This document shows, piece after piece, positions 59,163 through 64,000 of a stretch of 64,000 nt of DNA. A program made the position numbers and the translations under genes. Source of the DNA: Urechidicola croceus. Lineage in GTDB: Bacteria; Bacteroidota; Bacteroidia; Flavobacteriales; Flavobacteriaceae. The stretch covers positions 2,067,501 through 2,131,500 of the forward strand of contig NZ_CP017478.1 of NCBI RefSeq assembly GCF_001761325.1, in the 5' to 3' direction. Numbering within the stretch: the stretch's first letter is position 1; every line of letters begins with the position of its first letter. A model generated the notes under the pieces. It ran no database searches. It was not told the DNA's origin and saw only the letters and a list, made by a program, of their open reading frames with translations.

Positions 59163-60092
59163 TTAGTTATTTCTAACATTATTTTCTTGAGGTAGTAAAC
59201 AGTTATAAATAAAACTATTTACTGTCGTTTCAATACCATACTTTTTTCCTTGTTCAACAATATATCCATTAAAGTTTTCCAACTCAGATGGCCTGCCTTC
59301 CATAATATCCCTCTGTGTTGAGGCTGTAGAGTCATATGGCTGATTTTCTATAAATTTCATAATTCCATCAACGATGTTTGTTGGGAGATTTATTCTTTTG
59401 GCTATTGCAATTTTATATATTTCTTCGGCAGTATTACGAAGTAAGTTTTTTGTTTCTTCACTCTCAACCATTGCTCCAATAGAAACTCTTGTCAATCCTC
59501 CTAATCCACTAACGGTACATATAAACATAAATTTTTTCCAAATTTCAGAAAAGATATCTTCAGGAATAGTTGTTTTAAATTTTGCCGTTTCAAATGCTGA
59601 TTTCACTTCTAAAATTCGTTCTGATTTCTCATTATTTAACTCTCCTAAAATAAGTTCAGGAGTATGTGCAAAATGATTAATTATTCCATAATCATCAACT
59701 TTAGAATAAATTTTACATAATCCTGCAAGTACATGTTTTTCATCAAGAACTTTTAGTAATTTATCAGTATTATCTGCACCATTCTGAAGTGGCAAAACCA
59801 TTGTTTTTTCTCTCAATATTGGTTTAATATCTTGGGCAACCTTTTCAACTTGCCAAGATTTTACACCTAAAATTATCAAATCAAAATCAGTTTTTAAATC
59901 TGCAATTGAATCGGTAACTTTCACATTGGAAACCAAATAATCTCCATCAATACTTTTTAAATACAACCCATTCTTTTGAATTGCTTTTAAATGCTTCCCA
60001 CGTGCAATAAATGTAACATCATTTCCTGCTTCTTCTAAACGAGCTCCATAATAACCCCCAACGCCTCCAGTACCGTAAATAAGTATTTTCAT
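59163..60092 (-). CDS. Ketopantoate reductase-like protein (ApbA/PanE family)
   Basis: A 309-residue NADP-dependent reductase of the 2-dehydropantoate 2-reductase family. The N-terminal Rossmann motif is ILIYGTGGVGGYYGARLEEAG. A conserved lysine region (SEIWKKFMFICTVSGLGGL) and the C-terminal block (YDSTASTQRDIMEGRPSELENFNGYIVEQGKKYGI) match PanE, which supplies pantoate for coenzyme A. Paralogues with other substrates are common and no panB or panC is adjacent, so the pathway is tentative. Its stop lies 1 base from a repeat element. Confidence 0.82.
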   Translation of the reverse strand: MKILIYGTGGVGGYYGARLEEAGNDVTFIARGKHLKAIQKNGLYLKSIDGDYLVSNVKVTDSIADLKTDFDLIILGVKSWQVEKVAQDIKPILREKTMVLPLQNGADNTDKLLKVLDEKHVLAGLCKIYSKVDDYGIINHFAHTPELILGELNNEKSERILEVKSAFETAKFKTTIPEDIFSEIWKKFMFICTVSGLGGLTRVSIGAMVESEETKNLLRNTAEEIYKIAIAKRINLPTNIVDGIMKFIENQPYDSTASTQRDIMEGRPSELENFNGYIVEQGKKYGIETTVNSFIYNCLLPQENNVRNN

Positions 60093-60118
60093 TCAAACTA
60101 TTTTGTCCAAAAATACAA

Positions 60119-60871
60119 TTATTTCTTCTTTAAAAACTGTGGAATATTCCAACTAAATCCAGTTGAAAAATAATGCATATTGTTATTCAATCCTGTTCCA
60201 TATGAAATATCAAATTGCAAATTATCCTTGGCTAAATAAGTTACTCCAAAATCAAAATTACTTTCAAAAAAACCTCCTTCAGATAGCGAACCATAAGGCT
60301 CAATATAACATCCAAATTTATCAGATAATGAAACCCCAAGCGCTAAAGAATAGGTCAATGAACTAATTTCGCCTACATAATCATAGCCTATATTATAACC
60401 TACACCTATTTTATCGCTCAAAACATGAGAAATACTTAATTTATTAATAGTTCCAACTTTCATATTTGTCAATGCATCTTTGGCAGTTGGTAAAATTGCG
60501 TGTGACATCAATGCAATTTCTGTATTTACACTTTCTTTTTTTAATAATTGCAATTTAAAACCTACTTCAATATCACTCAAACCTGAATATTTCAAATCTG
60601 TACCTGAATATTTTGCTTTATTACTTTCATATTGATTAAATAATCTCAATTCAAAATTGTCTGACAACCCATAACGAATCAATGTTGAAGGCCCTTGAAA
60701 ACTTTTAATAGTTGCCTTATCAAAATCCTGAGAAACTAAGCCCATTTCAATTTGAAAACTTCCTTTTGGAACTGTTGATGACGCTTCCGTTTGATCAGGC
60801 CTATCTGTAACTATTTGTGAAAATAATTGGGTTGAAAAAGTGAATGCTACAATTAATAATATACGCTTCAT
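60119..60871 (-). CDS. Outer-membrane beta-barrel protein (phenol-degradation MetA-like), divergent from the metal regulator
   Basis: A 250-residue protein with a signal peptide ending TQLFSQ, then IVTDRPDQTEASSTVPKGSFQIEMGL, the start typical of the meta-pathway/transporter-like barrel family. It is rich in alternating amphipathic strands and ends in an aromatic-rich strand (YFSTGFSWNIPQFLKKK). The function is unproven for most members. The start is 90 bases from the MntR-type regulator and the shared gap holds a DtxR-type operator, so a role linked to metal supply is plausible. Confidence 0.7.
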   Translation of the reverse strand: MKRILLIVAFTFSTQLFSQIVTDRPDQTEASSTVPKGSFQIEMGLVSQDFDKATIKSFQGPSTLIRYGLSDNFELRLFNQYESNKAKYSGTDLKYSGLSDIEVGFKLQLLKKESVNTEIALMSHAILPTAKDALTNMKVGTINKLSISHVLSDKIGVGYNIGYDYVGEISSLTYSLALGVSLSDKFGCYIEPYGSLSEGGFFESNFDFGVTYLAKDNLQFDISYGTGLNNNMHYFSTGFSWNIPQFLKKK

Positions 60872-60903
60872 TTGATTTATTTTTTTGGCAAATATATTAT
60901 TAA

Positions 60904-60923
60904 TTTTTAGATTAGTCTAAAAA
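60904..60923. promoter_or_regulatory. Predicted DtxR/MntR-family operator
   Basis: TTTTTAGA-TTAG-TCTAAAAA, a perfect inverted repeat with 8-base arms, resembles known DtxR/MntR-type boxes (TTAGnnTAnnCTAA-like). It lies between the divergent outer-membrane gene and the regulator and just upstream of the regulator's -7 element, well placed to repress both. Confidence 0.7.
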
Positions 60924-60948
60924 TATATTTTTACAAACAAAAATATTG

Positions 60949-60956
60949 TATATTTG
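60949..60956 (+). promoter_or_regulatory. Bacteroidota -7 element of the metal-uptake operon
   Basis: TATATTTG fits TAnnTTTG and ends only 4 bases before the GTG at 60961. If used, the transcript would be leaderless or nearly so. Confidence 0.6.
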
Positions 60957-60960
60957 TATT

Positions 60961-61632
60961 GTGAAAAATGAATTAACATATACGGAAGAAAACTATCTAA
61001 AAGCGATTTTTAGTTTATCAACTAAAGAAACCAAAGGAATTAGCACCAATGACATCGCTGAAAAATTAGATACAAAACCTTCTTCTGTTACAGATATGAT
61101 AAAAAAATTAGCCGAAAAAAAATTGGTTAATTATAAGAAATATCAAGGCGTTTTATTAAGTAAAGAAGGTAGAAAAACTGCAGTTTCAATTGTGAGAAAT
61201 CATCGTCTTTGGGAAGTTTTTTTGGTTGATAAGTTAGATTTTGATTGGGATGAAGTACACGAACTTGCAGAGCAATTGGAACATATAAAATCGACGCAAT
61301 TAACTGAAAGATTGGATGAGTTTTTAGGGTTTCCTACACACGATCCACATGGTGACCCTATACCTGATAAAAATGGAAATATTGAGCATAAAAGTACAAT
61401 TCAACTCTCTTCAGTAGCACTTGAAGTAGAAAGTGTTGTTGTAGGTGTAAAAGATTCATCATCTGATTTTCTCAAATATTTAAATAAGAAAGGTATCGGA
61501 ATTGGAAATACCATTAAGATTATTCATAAAGAAACATTTGATAAGTCATTAGAAATATTAATTGATAATAAAGCAACTTTAATTACTGAAGAAGTTGCAA
61601 AAAATTTATTTGTAAAAGAAATTAAAGTATAA
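60961..61632 (+). CDS. DtxR/MntR-family metal-dependent transcriptional regulator
   Basis: Predicted to repress metal uptake when Mn(II) or Fe(II) is bound. From GTG at 60961 it is 223 residues: an N-terminal winged helix (YLKAIFSLSTKETKGISTNDIAEKLDTKPSSVTDMIKKLAEKKLV), a dimerisation and metal domain (NHRLWEVFLVDKLDFDWDEVHELAEQLEH, FPTHDPHGDPIP) and a C-terminal FeoA/SH3-like domain. GTG is preferred because an upstream in-frame TTG at 60946 would place the promoter inside the gene. An operator lies at 60904-60923. The gene starts the ABC transporter operon, so it probably autoregulates. Confidence 0.9.
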   Translation: MKNELTYTEENYLKAIFSLSTKETKGISTNDIAEKLDTKPSSVTDMIKKLAEKKLVNYKKYQGVLLSKEGRKTAVSIVRNHRLWEVFLVDKLDFDWDEVHELAEQLEHIKSTQLTERLDEFLGFPTHDPHGDPIPDKNGNIEHKSTIQLSSVALEVESVVVGVKDSSSDFLKYLNKKGIGIGNTIKIIHKETFDKSLEILIDNKATLITEEVAKNLFVKEIKV

Positions 61633-61639
61633 ACAAAAA

Positions 61640-62554
61640 ATGAAAAAAATTCTACTATTTATTTTAGTCGCAACAACAGTTCTAAGTTGTAAAAAAGAAA
61701 AGAAAACGGATAATGGAAAGTTAAATATTGTCACAACAACTTCAATGGTTACTGATTTAGTTAAAAAAATTGGTGGGGACTATATAAATGTTCAAGGCTT
61801 AATGGGTAGTGGCGTGGATCCACATCTATATAAAGCAAGTGAAGGTGATGTTTCAAAACTGGTTAATGCCGATGCTATTTTCTATAATGGATTACATTTA
61901 GAAGGAAAACTTGTTGAAGTATTTGAAAAAATGGAAAATCAACAAAAAAAGACTTTTGCAGTTGGTGAAGTTTTGGACAAAAACACACTTATTGGCTCTG
62001 ACTATTTTAAAAGTAACTACGATCCACATATTTGGTTTGATATTGATTATTGGACGCAAGTAGGAACGTATGTAACTAAAAAATTACAAGAATTAAATCC
62101 TGAAAATGCTCAAATGTTTGAAGAAAACTGGCAAAACTATTATAATGAATTAATTTCTTTAAAAGAAAAAGTGAATACAACTATTGATTCATTACCAGAA
62201 GAAAAACGAATTTTGGTAACAGCACATGATGCCTTTAACTATTTTGGTAGAGCATTTAAGTTTGAAGTAGTAGGCTTACAAGGGCTTTCAACCGCAACAG
62301 AGGCTGGAGTTCAAGATGTTCAAAAATTAGCTAACTTTATTATTGAAAAGAACGTAAAAGCAATTTTTGTAGAAAGTTCAGTACCTAAAAGAACCATTGA
62401 AGCACTTCAAGCAGCAGTAAAATCAAAAAAACATGAAGTTGAAATAGGTGGAACGCTCTATTCTGATGCTTTAGGAAATAAAGGGACGGTTGAAGGAACT
62501 TATATTGGAATGTTTGAGTACAATGTAAATACAATTGTAAACGCCTTAAAATAA
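61640..62554 (+). CDS. Mn/Zn ABC transporter substrate-binding lipoprotein
   Basis: A 304-residue cluster A-I binding protein (TroA/MntA/ZnuA family). The lipobox is VATTVLSC (Cys 17). Metal ligands fit the His-His-Glu-Asp set typical of manganese-type proteins: VDPHLY near residue 64, DPHIWFD near 133, FVESSVP near 250 and LYSDAL near 275. There is no His-rich loop of the ZnuA kind, so Mn is favoured, with Zn or Fe possible. Start is 7 bases after the regulator; the stop overlaps the ATPase start by 1 base. Confidence 0.92.
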   Translation: MKKILLFILVATTVLSCKKEKKTDNGKLNIVTTTSMVTDLVKKIGGDYINVQGLMGSGVDPHLYKASEGDVSKLVNADAIFYNGLHLEGKLVEVFEKMENQQKKTFAVGEVLDKNTLIGSDYFKSNYDPHIWFDIDYWTQVGTYVTKKLQELNPENAQMFEENWQNYYNELISLKEKVNTTIDSLPEEKRILVTAHDAFNYFGRAFKFEVVGLQGLSTATEAGVQDVQKLANFIIEKNVKAIFVESSVPKRTIEALQAAVKSKKHEVEIGGTLYSDALGNKGTVEGTYIGMFEYNVNTIVNALK

Positions 62555-63288
62555 TGAGTAAAATAGCAGTAAAAGTAGACGATTTAACAGTTGCTTACAA
62601 CTATAAACCTGTACTTTGGGACATCGATCTTGAAATTCCCGAAGGTGTACTTATGGCGATTGTTGGTCCAAATGGCGCAGGTAAATCTACCCTAATCAAA
62701 GCCATATTAGGAATTTTAGATCCACTTGCAGGAAGTGTAAGTATTTATGGAAAACCTTATGAAAAACAGCGTTCACTAGTTGCTTATGTGCCTCAAAAAG
62801 GAAGTGTAGATTGGGATTTTCCTACTACTGCATTAGATGTAGTTATGATGGGGACATACGGAAGTTTAGGCTGGATAAAACGTCCTAGAGAAAAAGAAAA
62901 AAAAGCCGCGTTGGAAGCACTTGAAAAAGTAGGGATGCTTCCTTTTAAAGGCCGACAAATAAGCCAACTTTCGGGTGGACAACAACAACGTATATTTTTG
63001 GCTCGTGCATTGGTACAAGATGCATCGATCTATTTTATGGACGAACCTTTTCAAGGAGTGGATGCCACTACTGAAATTGCTATTATCAATATTTTAAAAG
63101 AATTAAGAAAAGCCAATAAAACTGTAATTGTAGTTCATCATGATTTACAAACAGTTCCTGAGTATTTTGATTGGGTAACATTTTTAAATGTAAAAAAGAT
63201 TGCTACAGGTCCTGTTAAAGACATTTTTAATGATGATAATTTAACTAAAACTTATGGAATTAATTATAAAGTAAGTATTCAAGAGTAG
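62554..63288 (+). CDS. Mn/Zn ABC transporter ATP-binding protein
   Basis: A 244-residue ABC ATPase. Walker [10 protein letters not shown] near residue 37, Q-loop [12 protein letters not shown], signature LSGGQQQR near residue 141, Walker B IYFMDEP and H-loop VVHHD are all present. It energises import with the binding protein upstream and the ABC-3 permease at 63766. The start overlaps the preceding stop, so translation is coupled. A four-helix-bundle gene separates it from the permease. Confidence 0.94.
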   Translation: MSKIAVKVDDLTVAYNYKPVLWDIDLEIPEGVLMAIVGPNGAGKSTLIKAILGILDPLAGSVSIYGKPYEKQRSLVAYVPQKGSVDWDFPTTALDVVMMGTYGSLGWIKRPREKEKKAALEALEKVGMLPFKGRQISQLSGGQQQRIFLARALVQDASIYFMDEPFQGVDATTEIAIINILKELRKANKTVIVVHHDLQTVPEYFDWVTFLNVKKIATGPVKDIFNDDNLTKTYGINYKVSIQE

Positions 63289-63301
63289 GTTTTAGACTAA
63301 T

Positions 63302-63757
63302 AGTCTTTAGACGGTAGTTGTTAGTGATATTAAATCACAAAATATGAACGAAACAAAATTCAAATTCGAAGATTTAAAAGTATATCAAAAAGCATTGGGC
63401 TTTGTTGATATCGTTTATACTATTTGTAATGATTTTCCTATAACTGAACGCTATGGATTATATTCTCAATTTACAAGAGCCGCAGTTTCAATATCATTAA
63501 ATATTGCTGAAGGCTCTGGAGATACTGATGCCCAATTTAATAGGTTTCTTCAAATAGCAATTAACTCCGTAAAAGAATGTGTTGTATGTTCAACTATTGC
63601 CAAAAGGCAAAATTTTATAACCGACAAACAAGATTTTGAACTAAGAGAAAATTTAGTAGAATTATCTAAAATGATATCAAGCCTTCAAAAATATTTAAAA
63701 AAAACTAAAGATAAAAAAACTACAACTATAACAACTAAAGACTAACGACTAAGGACT
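63302..63757. mobile_element. Putative mini-cassette: four-helix-bundle gene between inverted repeats
   Basis: AGTCTTTAGACGGTAGTTGT... at 63302-63325 pairs with the reverse complement of 63734-63757 at 19 of 24 positions. The repeats tightly bracket the four-helix-bundle gene and the right one contains its stop codon. The unit sits inside an otherwise compact transporter operon. Mobility is inferred from this arrangement; no transposase is present. Confidence 0.5.
63344..63745 (+). CDS. Four-helix-bundle protein (23S rRNA intervening-sequence-protein family)
   Basis: A 133-residue helical protein. The family N-terminus FEDLKVYQKALGFVDIVY, then PITERYGLYSQFTRAAVSISLNIAEGSG and the SVKECVVC region are diagnostic of the S23/IVP family, first found as reading frames inside 23S rRNA intervening sequences and related to retroelement accessory proteins (Avd-like). 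The molecular function is unknown. There is no rRNA here. It interrupts the metal transporter operon between ATPase and permease and ends in a low-complexity Lys/Thr tail that arises from the flanking repeat. Confidence 0.88.
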   Translation: MNETKFKFEDLKVYQKALGFVDIVYTICNDFPITERYGLYSQFTRAAVSISLNIAEGSGDTDAQFNRFLQIAINSVKECVVCSTIAKRQNFITDKQDFELRENLVELSKMISSLQKYLKKTKDKKTTTITTKD

Positions 63758-63765
63758 GCAAACTA

Positions 63766-64000
63766 ATGACTATTACAGAATATTTTGAACTTGTTTTTTC
63801 TGATTATACACTACGTACAATCACACTTGGGACAGCCATTTTAGGTGCCGTTTGTGGTATGCTTGGTAGTTTTGCCGTACTTAGAAAGCAAAGTTTATTA
63901 GGTGATGCTATTTCACATGCTGCGCTTCCTGGAATTGCAATTGCTTTTTTACTCACTGGAGCAAAAGACAGCAATGTTTTACTTTTAGGTGCTTTAATCA
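63766..64000 (+). CDS. Mn/Zn ABC transporter permease (ABC-3 family), partial
   Basis: Only the first 78 codons are in the window and the gene runs off the right edge. MTITEYFELVFSDYTLRTITLGTAILGAVCGMLGSFAVLRKQSLLGDAISHAALPG is the canonical start of ABC-3 permeases (TroC/MntB/ZnuB), with the conserved LLGDAISHAALPG motif. It completes the importer of the two upstream genes. The ATG lies 20 bases after the four-helix-bundle stop. Confidence 0.92.
   Translation, partial: MTITEYFELVFSDYTLRTITLGTAILGAVCGMLGSFAVLRKQSLLGDAISHAALPGIAIAFLLTGAKDSNVLLLGALI

Noticed and set aside
58930-59163. A 77-codon minus-strand frame.
   Set aside because: Its translation (NACHSCEGRNLNTR, CHLELVSGSQ) is the well-known product of intergenic palindromic repeats, and the region is a stack of such elements.
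63344-63745. 23S rRNA intervening sequence.
   Set aside because: The encoded protein is of the family first described there, but the surrounding DNA is an ABC transporter operon, not rRNA.

Overview
The window is from an AT-rich Bacteroidota chromosome, almost certainly a member of the Flavobacteriaceae. The evidence is the gene order maeB-ruvA-sprA-gcvH, a SprA-type type IX secretion (T9SS) translocon, a RemB-like protein, a giant adhesin with a gliding-type C-terminal domain followed by sprF and ompA genes, TAnnTTTG promoter elements, and little Shine-Dalgarno signal. No rRNA, tRNA, CRISPR array or prophage was seen.

Layout. 0-16.2 kb (+): queG tail, maeB, ruvA, sprA, gcvH, a VanZ-like gene, two TonB paralogues, deoC, a sugar N-acetyltransferase and a RemB-like gene. 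16.2-39.5 kb (-): an L-domain lipoprotein, then (in transcription order) a 6.6-thousand-residue adhesin, SprF and an OmpA/PD40 protein. The adhesin carries 45 near-identical 96-residue Ig-like repeats. 40.1-42.6 kb: a metallophosphoesterase, then a gene-free 1.58-kb stretch that reads as ten tandem small-RNA genes on the minus strand, each with its own promoter and terminator hairpin. 42.6-49.3 kb: DnaJ/TerB protein, bacilliredoxin, HD hydrolase, enoyl-CoA hydratase, sensor kinase, alanine dehydrogenase flanked by two SemiSWEETs. 49.3-59.2 kb: an enlarged leuS with two insertions, a 13-unit palindromic repeat array around a GIY-YIG gene, and the oxidative pentose-phosphate genes pgl, zwf and gnd. 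59.2-64 kb: a ketopantoate reductase-like gene, then an MntR-type regulator with a visible operator controlling a Mn/Zn ABC transporter and probably a divergent outer-membrane protein. A four-helix-bundle gene flanked by inverted repeats interrupts the transporter operon.

Main discovery candidate. All ten small-RNA units start from one motif, TGTGAC-N15-GTGTCA (minus strand), with an invariant 15-base spacer. The same motif with the same spacer lies about 140 bases upstream of the giant adhesin. It resembles an extracytoplasmic-function (ECF) sigma promoter. This suggests one regulon linking a surface adhesin exported by T9SS to a multi-copy family of small RNAs. The promoter and terminator elements are read directly from the sequence; transcription and sigma-factor identity are inferred.
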